Positions 34,084 through 43,622 of a DNA stretch of 64,000 nt are shown in pieces. This DNA comes from Luteibacter sp. OK325 (GTDB lineage Bacteria; Pseudomonadota; Gammaproteobacteria; Xanthomonadales; Rhodanobacteraceae). How positions within the stretch are numbered: the stretch's first letter is position 1; every line of letters begins with the position of its first letter. The position numbers were made by a program, and so were the translations under genes. Location: assembly GCF_003050935.1 (NCBI RefSeq), contig NZ_QAOX01000003.1:452808-516807 (forward strand), read 5' to 3'. Under the pieces are notes generated by a model. That model saw only the letters and a list, made by a program, of their open reading frames with translations. It did not search any database and was not told the DNA's origin.

Positions 34084-35412
34084 TTAAACCGGACGCCCCA
34101 ACTTCTTCCGCCACATGTAATACACCGGCACGCCAATCGCGATGATGACAAGGCTCATCCCCGCATCGCCCGGTTCCGTAATCGCCGTCGCGCCGATCAC
34201 ACACAACACCGTCACCGTAAACACCAACGGCAACACCGGATACCCCGGCACCAGGTACGGCGACGGCTCCGACTTCAATTTCTTGCGATACCAGAAGATC
34301 GTCGCGATCCCGAACGCATGCGACAACCACTCGCCCACGGTCGTGTAATTGAGCAGCGCATTGAAGCTGCCGGAAACAAGCAACACGATCGCCCAGCCAC
34401 CCAGCGCGACCAGCGCAAACTGCGGCGCGCCCGTGCGCGGTTCGATTCGCGCGATCGGCTTGAAGAACATCCCGTCGGCGCTCATCACCTGCAACACGCG
34501 TGCACCACCGGCAATGGCGATGCTGCAATAGCCGAACGTGGAGCACGCGATACCGATCGCGATGATGGTCGCGCCGGATTCACCGAACACGCGGCGCATG
34601 AGGTCTGCCGCGGGTGCGGTGCTGGCAGCCAGCCCGGCATGACCGAGGCCGGCCATGTAGGCGATATTCACCAGCACGTAGCAGACGACCACGCTGGCCA
34701 TGCCCAGCCCAAGCGCACGCGGCAAGGTTCGCTGCGGATTGCGCACTTCACCGGCGAGGTCGTTGAGGTAGTGGAAGCCACCGTAGGCGAACATGGCGGG
34801 AAGGAGCGCACCGATAATCGTGCCCGCCGGCACATCGTGTGTCGGATCGGCCGCGAAGGCGGCGCCGAGGTGACCCTTCGCAAGGAAGAGTCCGACCACG
34901 ATCAGCAAGGCCACGGCGCCAAGCTTCAGCACGGTGAAGATGTTCTGCACCCAGGCACCGGCGCGGATACCGAACAGGTTCACCGCCACGATGAAGCTGA
35001 TCGCACCCACGGCCAGCGGCTTCACCCACTCATGCGGCAGGCCCATCGCACGACAGGCGTAGTCGGCGAAGGTCGTCGCCACCGCGGCGACACTGCCGGG
35101 GTAATTGATCAGCGCCATGGTCCAGCCGAACAGGAAGGCCGGCAACTGACCGAAGGCCTCGCGCAGGTACACGTAGGTGCCACCCGCCTGCGGCCGCCGC
35201 GCGCCGAGCTCGGCGTAACACAGCACTCCCGCCAGAGTGAGCAAGCCGCCGAGTGTCCAGAGCAGGATGACTTCCCCACCCGAACTGGTCAGCTGCGCGA
35301 CGGTGGCGGGCGTGCGGAAAATACCCGCACCGATGACACCGCCGATGACGATCATCGCGGCATCCCAGATGCCCAGGCGACGGAGGTAGTGAGCAGGCTG
35401 AGAGGCAGACAT
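34084..35412 (-). CDS. APC-family amino-acid permease
   Basis: A 442-residue transporter with 12 predicted membrane helices. The first helix carries VIGGVIGAGIFRTPA, the substrate-binding glycine motif of the APC superfamily, and GEVRNPQRTLPRA follows helix 6-7 as is usual. Relatives exchange or import amino acids such as the YbaT, LAT and serine/threonine types; the substrate is not decidable. I chose ATG 35412, which gives a standard short cytosolic N-terminus; a GTG at 35439 adds nine residues. REP elements lie on both sides. Confidence 0.88.
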   Translation of the reverse strand: MSASQPAHYLRRLGIWDAAMIVIGGVIGAGIFRTPATVAQLTSSGGEVILLWTLGGLLTLAGVLCYAELGARRPQAGGTYVYLREAFGQLPAFLFGWTMALINYPGSVAAVATTFADYACRAMGLPHEWVKPLAVGAISFIVAVNLFGIRAGAWVQNIFTVLKLGAVALLIVVGLFLAKGHLGAAFAADPTHDVPAGTIIGALLPAMFAYGGFHYLNDLAGEVRNPQRTLPRALGLGMASVVVCYVLVNIAYMAGLGHAGLAASTAPAADLMRRVFGESGATIIAIGIACSTFGYCSIAIAGGARVLQVMSADGMFFKPIARIEPRTGAPQFALVALGGWAIVLLVSGSFNALLNYTTVGEWLSHAFGIATIFWYRKKLKSEPSPYLVPGYPVLPLVFTVTVLCVIGATAITEPGDAGMSLVIIAIGVPVYYMWRKKLGRPV

Positions 35413-35441
35413 CCCCGGACGATGCCATAAGAGCGACACTT

Positions 35442-35600
35442 TGTGGGAGCCGGCTATGCCGGCGATGCTTCCTGTGGGAGCCGGCTATGCCGGCGATGCT
35501 TCTTGTGGGAGCCGGCTATGCCGGCGATTCCTGCGGAGCGGTCTTTGGGAGGGTTGTCTCGAGCACCCATCGCCGCTGAAGCGGCTCCCACAAGAAGCTG
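35442..35600. repeat. REP array beside the RAYT gene
   Basis: Three direct elements of the CCGGCTATGCCGG class with period 31-33 bases (35447-35530), then a spacer and one inverted CCGCTGAAGCGG element at 35568-35592, followed by two partial tails (GGCTCCCACAAGAAGC). It lies directly downstream of the transposase gene. Confidence 0.9.
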
Positions 35601-35643
35601 CTGCCACAAGAGGCGGCTCCCACAAGAAGCACTACAACCAGCG

Positions 35644-36102
35644 CTACAGCCAGGTGGCGTTCCAGTAGGGGTAGTCACCGATGCGTGTGACGAGGCCGGC
35701 TCGCAAAGGATTCGCGACGAGGTATCGCGCCGCAGCTTTGACGTCATCCTGCTTACGAAGCGCCCTGTCGTGGAACGACTTCTGCCAGACGGGTGACTTC
35801 CTCCCTGTCGACCGCTTGATCGAACTCGAGACCATCGCCTTGTATCGCGCGACGACACGCGAAAGATCGCCGTCGTGAAGTTCGATCAGGCCGTGCCAGT
35901 GATCGGGCATCAAGACCCAGGCAAGACAGGTAGCGTCTTTCCAGGTGGCGGCCGAATGGCAGATACGAGAGGCACGACGTGCCAGGGCCACGTCGCGGAA
36001 AAGCGGCGCGCGGTTCCAGGCGACGGTGGTGATGATGTAGATGCGCCCGGGTTCGGACACGCGACCGCGACGAAGGTCGCGCGAGTGAGGTGACGTATTC
36101 AT
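35644..36102 (-). CDS. REP-associated tyrosine transposase (RAYT)
   Basis: A 152-residue single-strand DNA transposase of the Y1 (HUH) group linked to REP sequences. The metal-binding pair is H68-W-H70 in MPDHWHGL, and the catalytic Tyr should be Y127 in ARYLVANPLRAGLV. The N-terminal RGRVSEPGRIYIITT and the C-terminal YPYWNATWL are typical of the family. RAYTs bind REP hairpins and cut beside the conserved head, and are credited with spreading them. The gene is intact and sits next to a REP array, as in a REPtron. The start is ATG 36102; an upstream in-frame TTG at 36129 is less likely. It is single-copy in this window. Confidence 0.9.
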   Translation of the reverse strand: MNTSPHSRDLRRGRVSEPGRIYIITTVAWNRAPLFRDVALARRASRICHSAATWKDATCLAWVLMPDHWHGLIELHDGDLSRVVARYKAMVSSSIKRSTGRKSPVWQKSFHDRALRKQDDVKAAARYLVANPLRAGLVTRIGDYPYWNATWL

Positions 36103-36164
36103 CACCCCACCATGCCGCTCCACGATCAATCGCGATGCCGTCCGGCACCGCGGTTGTCGGTGGG

Positions 36165-38015
36165 TTACTTCTTCTTCGGAATATACAGATCCGTAATCGT
36201 GCCTTCGTACACCTCGGCAGCCATGCCGACGGATTCGCCGAGCGTGGGGTGCGGGTGGACGGTGCGGCCGATGTCGCCGGCTTCGGCGCCCATTTCGATG
36301 GCGAGCGCGAGCTCGGAGATGAGATCGCCGGCGTGGACGCCAACGATGCCGGCACCGACGATGCGGTGGGTCTCTTCATCGAACAGCAGCTTGGTGAAGC
36401 CTTCGGTGCGGTCGATGCCGATGGCGCGGCCGGAGGCTGCCCAGGGGAATTTGCCGACGCCGATCTTCAGGCCCTTTTCCTTCGCCTCGCGCTCGGTCAC
36501 ACCGACCCAGGCGATTTCCGGATCGGTATAGGCCACCGACGGGATCACGCGTGCATCGAAGAAGCTCTTCTGGCCCGCTGCCGCTTCCGCGGCCACCTTG
36601 GCTTCGTGCGTGGCCTTGTGCGCCAGCATCGGCTGGCCGACGAGGTCGCCGATGGCGAAGATATTCTTCACATTGGTGCGCATCTGGCGATCGACCGGAA
36701 TGAAACCGCGATCGGTCACTTCCACGCCGGCCTTGTCCGCACCGACCTTGTTACCGTTCGGCGAGCGGCCGACGGAAACGAGCACGCGGTCGAACACCCT
36801 GGTATCGGGAATGCTTTCGCCTTCGAAGCTGACTTCGATGCCTTTCTTGGTGGCCTTCGCCTCGACGACCTTGGTCTTGAGGTGGATGCCCTTGTAGCGC
36901 TTGGCGATACGCGCCTGCAGCGGCTTGACCAGGTCCAGATCGGCACCGGGCATGAGCTGGTCGGCGAGCTCGACCACCGTGACCTCGGAACCCAAACGGG
37001 CGTACACCGTGGCCATTTCCAGGCCGATGATGCCGCCGCCGACGACGAGCATCGTCTTCGGCACGTCGCGCAGTTCGAGCGCGCCGGTCGAGTCGATCAC
37101 GCGCTCGTCGTCCCACGGGAACGACGGCAGCTTCACCGACTGCGAGCCTGCGGCGATGATGGCGTTCTCGAAACGGATGAGCTTGGTGCCTTCGGCCGTC
37201 TGGACTTCCATTTCGTTCGGCGAGATGAAGGTACCCACGCCGGTGACGGTACGCACCTTGCGGGCCTTCGCCATCTGGGCGAGACCACCGGTGAGCTTGC
37301 CGACGACCTTTTCCTTGAACGAGCGCAGCTTGTCCAGGTCGATGGTCGGCTTGCCGAAGGTGATGCCGTGCGCGGCGATGGCTTCGGCCTCGTCGATCAC
37401 GGCGGCGGCGTGCAGCAGCGCCTTCGACGGGATGCAGCCGACGTTGAGGCAGACACCACCGAGGATGGCGTAACGCTCGACGAGGACGGTATCCAGGCCG
37501 ATGTCGGCACCACGGAACGCGGCGGTGTAGCCGCCCGGACCGGAGCCGAGGACGACCAGCTGGCATTCGATGTCGGCCTTGCGACCGGAGTCGGCGGCAG
37601 CCTTGGGCGCAGCGGACGTCGCGACGGGAGCGGGAGCCGGGGCTTCCGATACCGTCGTGGACGGCGTCGCAGGTGCTGCGGCCGACGCAGCAGGCGCAGC
37701 AGCTGCGGCCGGCTTCGCAGCCGACTCACCGGCAGCCTTGTCCGCGGGCTTCTCAGCCGAAGCCGAACCACCCGCCTCAGCCTCGATCAGCGCAATAACG
37801 CTACCGTCATTGAGCGCATCGCCGATCTTGACCTTGATCTCGACGATCTTGCCGCCCTGCGAGGCCGGGATATCCATCGTGGCCTTGTCGGATTCCAGCG
37901 TGACCAGGCTCTGGTCCTTGGCGACGATGTCGCCCACCTTCACCAGGATTTCGATGACCGGGACGTCGTGCGAACCGCCGAGGTCCGGGACTTTCAGTTC
38001 GATGGTATTAGCCAT
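36165..38015 (-). CDS. lpdA: Dihydrolipoamide dehydrogenase with N-terminal lipoyl domain
   Basis: A 616-residue E3 subunit that reoxidises lipoamide of the pyruvate dehydrogenase complex with NAD. Residues 1-80 are a lipoyl domain with the modified Lys in [10 protein letters not shown], joined by a long Ala/Pro linker to the flavoenzyme core, which has the redox disulfide in GGVCLNVGCIPSK and the C-terminal His-Glu pair in HPHPTLGE. Extra lipoyl domains on E3 occur in Neisseria, pneumococci and xanthomonads. It starts 15 bases after the aceF stop, so the two form one operon. No terminator is seen before the RAYT gene. Confidence 0.95.
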   Translation of the reverse strand: MANTIELKVPDLGGSHDVPVIEILVKVGDIVAKDQSLVTLESDKATMDIPASQGGKIVEIKVKIGDALNDGSVIALIEAEAGGSASAEKPADKAAGESAAKPAAAAAPAASAAAPATPSTTVSEAPAPAPVATSAAPKAAADSGRKADIECQLVVLGSGPGGYTAAFRGADIGLDTVLVERYAILGGVCLNVGCIPSKALLHAAAVIDEAEAIAAHGITFGKPTIDLDKLRSFKEKVVGKLTGGLAQMAKARKVRTVTGVGTFISPNEMEVQTAEGTKLIRFENAIIAAGSQSVKLPSFPWDDERVIDSTGALELRDVPKTMLVVGGGIIGLEMATVYARLGSEVTVVELADQLMPGADLDLVKPLQARIAKRYKGIHLKTKVVEAKATKKGIEVSFEGESIPDTRVFDRVLVSVGRSPNGNKVGADKAGVEVTDRGFIPVDRQMRTNVKNIFAIGDLVGQPMLAHKATHEAKVAAEAAAGQKSFFDARVIPSVAYTDPEIAWVGVTEREAKEKGLKIGVGKFPWAASGRAIGIDRTEGFTKLLFDEETHRIVGAGIVGVHAGDLISELALAIEMGAEAGDIGRTVHPHPTLGESVGMAAEVYEGTITDLYIPKKK

Positions 38016-38030
38016 GTGCGTGAGTCCCCG

Positions 38031-39737
38031 TCAGAGCAGCAGGCGGCGGATATCGCCGAGCTGGTTGGCCAGGAACACGGCGAAGCGTGCGGCGAGCGCG
38101 CCGTCGATGACGCGATGGTCGTACGACAGCGACAACGGCAGGATCAGCCGCGGGGCGAATTCCTTGCCGTTCCAGACGGGCTTCATCGCGGCCTTGGAGA
38201 CGCCGAGGATCGCCACTTCCGGTGCGTTGACGATCGGCGTGAACGCCGTGCCACCGATACCGCCGAGCGAGGAGATCGAGAAGCAGCCGCCCTGCATATC
38301 GGCAGCGGTGAGCTTCTTGTCGCGCGCCTTCTTCGAGATCTCGCTGAGTTCAGCGGCGAGCTCGAGCAGGCCCTTCTTGTCGGCGTCGCGGATGACCGGG
38401 ACGACGAGGCCGTCCGGCGTGTCCACGGCGATGCCGACGTTGAAGTACTTCTTCAGCGTGAGCGTCTCGCCCGACGCGTCGAGCGATGCGTTGAACTGCG
38501 GGAATTTCTTCAGTGCCGCAACGACAGCCTTGATCTGGAAGACCAGCGGGCTGACCTTGAGGTCTTTGTTCTCTTCGCCGAGCTTCTTGCGGAAGGCTTC
38601 CAGCTCGGTGATGTCCGCATCTTCGAACTGCGTGACGTGCGGGATCATCGCCCAGTTGCGGGCGAGGTTCGCGGCGGAGATCTTCGGGATGCGACCGAGC
38701 GGCTTCTCTTCGACTTCGCCGAACTTGGAGAAGTCGATCTTCGGCCACGGCAGCAGCGTGAGGCCACTGCCACCGGCAACAGCGCCACCGGCAGAGGTCG
38801 GCACGCCAGCGGTCATCACCTGCTTCACGTAACCGGAGATGTCTTCACGCTGGATGCGGCCGCCACGGCCACTACCCTTGACCTGCGCCACGTCCACGCC
38901 GAGCTCGCGAGCGTATGCGCGCACGGTGGGGCTGGCGTAAGGCACGGAGCCCGGCATCACGACGCTGGCGTCGAACGACACCGGCGGCGTGCGCGGTGCG
39001 CCACCGACCGGCACGTCGGCAGCAGGCGTCGTCGCGGCTTCGCTCCTGGGTGCTTCCGCGGCGGGTGCGGCGGCGGACGCCTTCTCGGCAGCCGGCGCAG
39101 GCGGTGCCTCGGCAGCGGCATCGCCACCCTCGCCTTCCAGCACCGCGATCAGATCGCCGTCGTTGACCTCGTCACCGACCTTGACCTTGAGTTCCTTGAT
39201 CACGCCGGCGGACGGCGCGGGGATATCCATCGTGGCCTTGTCGGACTCCAGCGTCATCAGGCTCTGGTCCTTGGTGACGGTGTCGCCGACCTTGACCATG
39301 AGTTCGATGATCGGCACCGGCTTGCCACCGATGTCGGGCACGGTGACGTTGACCGGGCCGGAGGACTTCGACGCGGACCGCGCCTTGGCGGCGGCCGGAG
39401 CCGGAGCCGGTGCCGGAGCGGCGGCCTTGGGTGCGTCGGCCTTGGCAGCCTCAGCCTTGGGCGCTTCGGCCTTCGGTGCGGCGGCGGCCGGAGCGTCGCT
39501 GTCGGCTTCGACCAGCGCGATCACGTGGCCTTCGTCGACTTCGTCGCCAACCTTGACCTTCAATTCCTTGATCACGCCAGCGAACGGCGCCGGCACTTCC
39601 ATCGTGGCTTTGTCGGACTCGAGCGTCACCAGACTCTGGTCTTTCTCGACGCGATCGCCGACCTTGACCATGATTTCGATGACGGGGACCGCGCTGCCAC
39701 CGATATCGGGGACACGGGCTTCTTTGACGTCGGCCAT
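38031..39737 (-). CDS. aceF: Pyruvate dehydrogenase E2, dihydrolipoamide acetyltransferase
   Basis: A 568-residue E2 core protein that transfers acetyl groups to CoA. Two lipoyl domains lie at about 1-80 and 120-200, each with ESDKATM; Ala/Pro linkers join them to a peripheral-subunit-binding domain near 265-300 ([16 protein letters not shown]) and a catalytic domain with [15 protein letters not shown] near the end. First gene of the aceF-lpdA pair. The E1 gene aceE is not in this window and upstream lies only a REP group and a mechanosensitive channel gene, so aceE is elsewhere. Confidence 0.95.
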   Translation of the reverse strand: MADVKEARVPDIGGSAVPVIEIMVKVGDRVEKDQSLVTLESDKATMEVPAPFAGVIKELKVKVGDEVDEGHVIALVEADSDAPAAAAPKAEAPKAEAAKADAPKAAAPAPAPAPAAAKARSASKSSGPVNVTVPDIGGKPVPIIELMVKVGDTVTKDQSLMTLESDKATMDIPAPSAGVIKELKVKVGDEVNDGDLIAVLEGEGGDAAAEAPPAPAAEKASAAAPAAEAPRSEAATTPAADVPVGGAPRTPPVSFDASVVMPGSVPYASPTVRAYARELGVDVAQVKGSGRGGRIQREDISGYVKQVMTAGVPTSAGGAVAGGSGLTLLPWPKIDFSKFGEVEEKPLGRIPKISAANLARNWAMIPHVTQFEDADITELEAFRKKLGEENKDLKVSPLVFQIKAVVAALKKFPQFNASLDASGETLTLKKYFNVGIAVDTPDGLVVPVIRDADKKGLLELAAELSEISKKARDKKLTAADMQGGCFSISSLGGIGGTAFTPIVNAPEVAILGVSKAAMKPVWNGKEFAPRLILPLSLSYDHRVIDGALAARFAVFLANQLGDIRRLLL

Positions 39738-39904
39738 AGGAACTCCTGGAGCAGGCGTCGGCGGGCGGCAAACCCACCGGCGGGGGAAGGACGGGCGCCG
39801 CTGTACGGCGCAACCGGTCGATTGTAATCCCTTGGGCGACGTTTCCCACGATTCAAACGATTGTTTGGCTGTATTTCAGCTAGAACCAATGTGCTAACCG
39901 ACGC

Positions 39905-40100
39905 CGCCCCCTGTGGGAGCCGGCTATGCCGGCGATGTGGGAGCCGGCTATGCCGGCGATGTGGGAGCCGATTCATCGGCGATCCCGCGGCAGCGGGCCA
40001 GGTTCCCGCAAGCGCCCTATCGCCGCTGAAGCGGCTCCCACAGGGGGAAGGTTGTCTCGCGGCCTTATCGCCGCTGAAGCGGCTCCCACACGGAGCGCAC
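39905..40100. repeat. REP cluster, five elements
   Basis: Two adjacent CCGGCTATGCCGG elements 25 bases apart, one CCGATTCATCGG element, a CCCGCGGCAGCGGG hairpin, then two inverted CCGCTGAAGCGG elements. The first three are joined with no spacer, the tightest packing in the window. About 160 bases (39738-39904) separate the cluster from aceF and should hold its promoter. Confidence 0.9.
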
Positions 40101-40110
40101 CTCCCGAGGG

Positions 40111-40959
40111 TTATTCCGCTTTCGGCTCTGCCGCCGGGCTTTGCACCAGCCGGATTTCGCTCTGCGGGTACGGAATCGTGATGCCGGCCTCGTCGAAGCG
40201 CTCCTTGATGCTGCGGATCAGCATGGTCTGGGTTTCCCACAGGTCGCCGGTCTGGGTCCAGCCGCGGATGACGAGGTTCACGCTGGAATCGCCGAGGGCT
40301 TCGGTCCACACACCCGGCACCGGGTCCTTGAGGATGCGCTCGTCGGCGGCGAAGAGATCACGCACGGTCTGCATGGCCTTGCCGATGTCGTCGTTGTAGC
40401 CGATGCCGACCTTGATCTCGAAACGGCGCGTGCCGCGGACGTTGAAGTTGATGATCGCCTCACCACCGACCTTGGCGTTCGGCAGCACGGCCTGGCGGTT
40501 GTCAGGCGTGATCAGGTAGGTGTGCATGAGGTTGATGCTCTGCACGTCGCCTTCGACACCACCGATGGTGACGTGGTCACCCACGCGGAACGGACGAAAC
40601 AGGATCAGCAACACGCCCCAGGCGAGATTGGATAGCGAGCTGTTGAGGGCCAGGCCGATGGCCAGGCCGGCAGCACCGATCGCGGCGATGAACGAGGCGG
40701 TGGGAATGCCCGCCATGCCGAGCACCTGGATCACCAGCAATGCGATAAGAATGCCGTAGATGATATTGCGCAGGAACATCGCCAGCGTGACGTCGACACG
40801 GGCGCGCTCGAGCGCGCGACGACCGAGGTTGGCGAGCCGCGCGGATATCCAGAAGCCGATGAGCAGCAGCAGCGCGGCGAGGCCGATGCGGATGGAATAC
40901 GTGACGATCAGCGCGCGCATGGCGGCGTCGATGCCGAGGTGGTTCAGAAAATCATTCAT
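40111..40959 (-). CDS. MscS-type small-conductance mechanosensitive channel
   Basis: A 282-residue channel that opens under membrane tension and releases solutes on osmotic downshock. Three membrane helices lie in the first 115 residues; the pore-lining third helix and following loop read AIGAAGLAIGLALNSSLSNL and FRPFRVGDHVTIGG, very close to E. coli MscS in pattern and length (286 residues there). A beta-domain and alpha/beta domain follow. No partner genes; REP groups on both sides. Confidence 0.93.
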   Translation of the reverse strand: MNDFLNHLGIDAAMRALIVTYSIRIGLAALLLLIGFWISARLANLGRRALERARVDVTLAMFLRNIIYGILIALLVIQVLGMAGIPTASFIAAIGAAGLAIGLALNSSLSNLAWGVLLILFRPFRVGDHVTIGGVEGDVQSINLMHTYLITPDNRQAVLPNAKVGGEAIINFNVRGTRRFEIKVGIGYNDDIGKAMQTVRDLFAADERILKDPVPGVWTEALGDSSVNLVIRGWTQTGDLWETQTMLIRSIKERFDEAGITIPYPQSEIRLVQSPAAEPKAE

Positions 40960-41008
40960 GGTGCCTCCTGCCTTTTTTATTCGGGAACGAGGCTAGCAGG
41001 GATCGCTT

Positions 41009-41180
41009 TGTGTGGGAGCCGCTTCAGCGGCGATTCCTCTTGTGGGAGCCGGCTCAGCGGCGATTCCTTTGTGGGAGCCGCTTCAGCGGCGATGTGGGAT
41101 CGCGGCGACGTTGCCCGCTGCCGCGGGATCGCCGATGAATCGGCTCCTACAAAAAAAGCTTCGCCGCTGAAGCGGCTCCC
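41009..41180. repeat. REP cluster
   Basis: Three direct CCGCTTCAGCGG-type elements (one with CCGGCTCAGCGG mismatched arms at 41050), a CCCGCTGCCGCGGG hairpin, an inverted CCGATGAATCGG element and an inverted CCGCTGAAGCGG element. Confidence 0.9.
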
Positions 41181-41181
41181 A

Positions 41182-41233
41182 CAGAAAACCTGCACAGAAA
41201 ACCTGCACAGAAAGCATGCACAGAAAGCATGCA
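41182..41233. repeat. Four tandem 13-bp repeats
   Basis: CAGAAAACCTGCA occurs twice (41182-41207) and CAGAAAGCATGCA twice (41208-41233), head to tail, directly between the REP cluster and the prc terminator. Confidence 0.92.
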
Positions 41234-41235
41234 AA

Positions 41236-41262
41236 AAAAAGCCCGCCAGTGGCGGGCTTTTT
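41236..41262. terminator. Bidirectional intrinsic terminator after prc
   Basis: Stem GCCCGCC (41241-41247) and GGCGGGC (41251-41257) with a 3-base loop, an A-run before and a T-run after, so it works for either direction. It lies directly beyond the prc stop at 41264. Confidence 0.9.
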
Positions 41263-41263
41263 G

Positions 41264-43591
41264 TTACGGGGTGGTCGAGGCCGGAGGGCTCTGCGGCACC
41301 TGCGCGGTTTGCGGGGCGTCGATCTTGCGGCCGCCGTACGGCAGCACCTGCGTAGCGACCTTCGGGTCCGCCTTGATCAGCGCGACTTCGTCGCCAACGA
41401 TGTGGGCGGCTTCGTCGAGCGGCGTGTCCTTGGCCTTCTTCGCATCGGCTTCCGCCTTGATCTCGGTCTTCAGGCTGCGCTCGTTCGCGTTGAGGCCGTC
41501 GTCGCCGTTGTTGGCGTCGTCGGCGGCATCCGCCGCGCTGCCGTCGCCACCGAAGATCGCCTTGCGACGGTTACGGAAGTCGGTCTGCAGTGCGTCGTAC
41601 TGCTTGCGCTCGGCCTGGCGTGCGGCGAAGTTCAGCGAGATGTCGGTCTTGTCGCGCAGCTTCTTGTACTCGGCCATTTCGTCGAGCATGAGTTTCCATG
41701 CCGGCGAATTCGCCACGCGCGCGTCGTGCCTGGCGTTGAGCGGACCGACGATGGGCTTCAGGTCGGCGACCGGCTTGTAGTCGGCCGGATCGATGTGACG
41801 CCACGGCAGCGCGTTGTCGTAGGTGGACTCGCCGAATTCTTTCGCGTCGCCGTTCTGCGGGAACATGACGTCCGGCGTGACACCCTTCAGCTGCGTGCTG
41901 TCGCCGTTGATGCGGATGAACTCGGCGATGGTCATCTTCAGCTCGCCGTACTTGGCGGTCTCGCCCGTAACGGACTTGCCGAACTTGTCGAGGTCGACCA
42001 GGTTCTGCACGGTGCCCTTGCCGAAGGTCGGTTCGCCGATGATGAGGCCGCGGCCGTAGTCCTGGATCGCGGCGGCGAAGATCTCCGACGCCGAGGCCGA
42101 GCCACGATTGACCAGCACGGCCATGGGGCCGTCCCAGGCCATGCCCGGGGCATCGTCGCCCTGCGCGTCGATCTGGCCGCGCGCGTCACGCACCTGCACG
42201 ACCGGACCGGTGTCGATGAACAGACCGGTGAGCTCGGTGGCTTCGGACAGCGAGCCGCCGCCGTTGTTGCGCAGGTCGATGACCACGCCTTCGACCTTCT
42301 GCGCCTTCAGCTCGGTGAGCAGCTTGGAGACGTCGCGGGTGGCGCTCTTGAAGTTGGCGTCGCCGTTACGACGGGCGCCGAAGTCCTGGTAGAAGGTGGG
42401 CAGGTCGATCACGCCGATCTTGCGCGTGACATCGCCGTCTTTCACATCGATGACCTTGGACTTGGCGGCCTGCTCTTCCATCGTGACCTTCTTGCGGACC
42501 AGCGTGACGACGTCGTGCTTGCCGTCCACGCCGGCATCGGCCGGAAGAATCTCGATGCGAACCGTGGTGTCTTTCTTGCCGCGGATCAGCTTGACCACGT
42601 CGTCCTGGCGCCAGCCGACGACGTCGACCATCGGGCCGGTTTCGCCCTGGCCGATCGCGACGATGCGGTCGCCCGCCTTCATCTTGCCGGACTTGATCGC
42701 CGGACCGCCCGGAACGAGTTCGCGGATGGTGGTGTAGTCGTCGCGCGCCTGCAGCACGGCGCCGATACCTTCCAGCGACAGGCGCATGGCGATATCGAAG
42801 GCGTCCGCAGCACGGGGGCCGAGGTAATCGGTGTGCGGGTCGGTGGAGTTGGCGTACGCGGTCATGAAGGCCTGCGTCGCGTCTTCGTCGTCGAGCTGGC
42901 GCACGCGACTGATGTAGGTGGCGTAGCGCTTGTCGAGCGTCTTGCGGATGTCGTCGTCGCTCTTGCCGGCCAGCTTCAGGCGCAGCCAGTCGTTCATGGT
43001 GCGCTTGCGCCAGACGTCGTCGAGCTCGGCCTGGTTCTTCGGGATCGCGGCTTTCTTGCGGTCGAAGTTGAAGCTGTCGTTGCCGCTGAAGTCGAAGCCC
43101 TTCTTGAGCAGGCCGCGCGCATAGTTCATGCGGTCGACGGCGCGCGACACGTACAGGTTGAACACCGAGAACGGACCGGTGAGGTCCTGGTTCCAGATCG
43201 CGTCGTCGAACTGCGACTTCAGTGGCGCGAACTTGTCCATGTCTTCCTGGGTGAAGAAGACTTTCTCGCTATCGAGCGCGTCGAAGTAGGCCTTGTAGAT
43301 TTTCGCCGACATGGCGTCGTCGAGCGGCTGGGCCTGGTAGTGAAAACGCGTGAGGAAACGCGCCGACAGCTGCGAGGCCTGGGCCTCGGCTGCCGTGGGC
43401 TTCAACGGCAGGCTCGACTCCTTGCGCTGCGGCTCCGGCGAGGTCGCCGCTTCGGAGGCGTCCTTCGGCTGGGGCGCCGCGGGCTTGGTCGCCGGCGCAG
43501 CCGCACCCGGCTGCTGCGGGGCGGCTGTCTGTGCCTGGGCACCCGCGGCGGCAAGGGCCAGCAGGAGGGCGAACGCGGGGCGAAGGGTCAT
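41264..43591 (-). CDS. prc: Tail-specific C-terminal processing protease (Prc/Tsp)
   Basis: A 775-residue periplasmic S41 protease. Signal peptide 1-20 (ending GAQA), a helical N-terminal region, a PDZ domain around 250-340 that recognises C-termini of substrates, then the catalytic Ser-Lys dyad: the Ser in NRGSASASEIF and the Lys in GEPTFGKGTVQ. The C-terminal extension (about 560-770) is that of the long E. coli-type enzyme. It trims or degrades envelope proteins, including lytic enzymes and lipoproteins, which fits its position at the end of the wall-enzyme cluster. A strong terminator follows. Confidence 0.94.
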   Translation of the reverse strand: MTLRPAFALLLALAAAGAQAQTAAPQQPGAAAPATKPAAPQPKDASEAATSPEPQRKESSLPLKPTAAEAQASQLSARFLTRFHYQAQPLDDAMSAKIYKAYFDALDSEKVFFTQEDMDKFAPLKSQFDDAIWNQDLTGPFSVFNLYVSRAVDRMNYARGLLKKGFDFSGNDSFNFDRKKAAIPKNQAELDDVWRKRTMNDWLRLKLAGKSDDDIRKTLDKRYATYISRVRQLDDEDATQAFMTAYANSTDPHTDYLGPRAADAFDIAMRLSLEGIGAVLQARDDYTTIRELVPGGPAIKSGKMKAGDRIVAIGQGETGPMVDVVGWRQDDVVKLIRGKKDTTVRIEILPADAGVDGKHDVVTLVRKKVTMEEQAAKSKVIDVKDGDVTRKIGVIDLPTFYQDFGARRNGDANFKSATRDVSKLLTELKAQKVEGVVIDLRNNGGGSLSEATELTGLFIDTGPVVQVRDARGQIDAQGDDAPGMAWDGPMAVLVNRGSASASEIFAAAIQDYGRGLIIGEPTFGKGTVQNLVDLDKFGKSVTGETAKYGELKMTIAEFIRINGDSTQLKGVTPDVMFPQNGDAKEFGESTYDNALPWRHIDPADYKPVADLKPIVGPLNARHDARVANSPAWKLMLDEMAEYKKLRDKTDISLNFAARQAERKQYDALQTDFRNRRKAIFGGDGSAADAADDANNGDDGLNANERSLKTEIKAEADAKKAKDTPLDEAAHIVGDEVALIKADPKVATQVLPYGGRKIDAPQTAQVPQSPPASTTP

Positions 43592-43622
43592 GTAGTCGAA
43601 GCCTCGGATTGCTTTGGGGCGT

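Noticed and set aside
36090..39827. A plus-strand open frame of 1245 codons
   Set aside because: It is exactly antisense to lpdA and aceF, which have clear motifs; high-GC codon use keeps the opposite frame open. No family resemblance, His/Asp/Arg-rich shadow composition.
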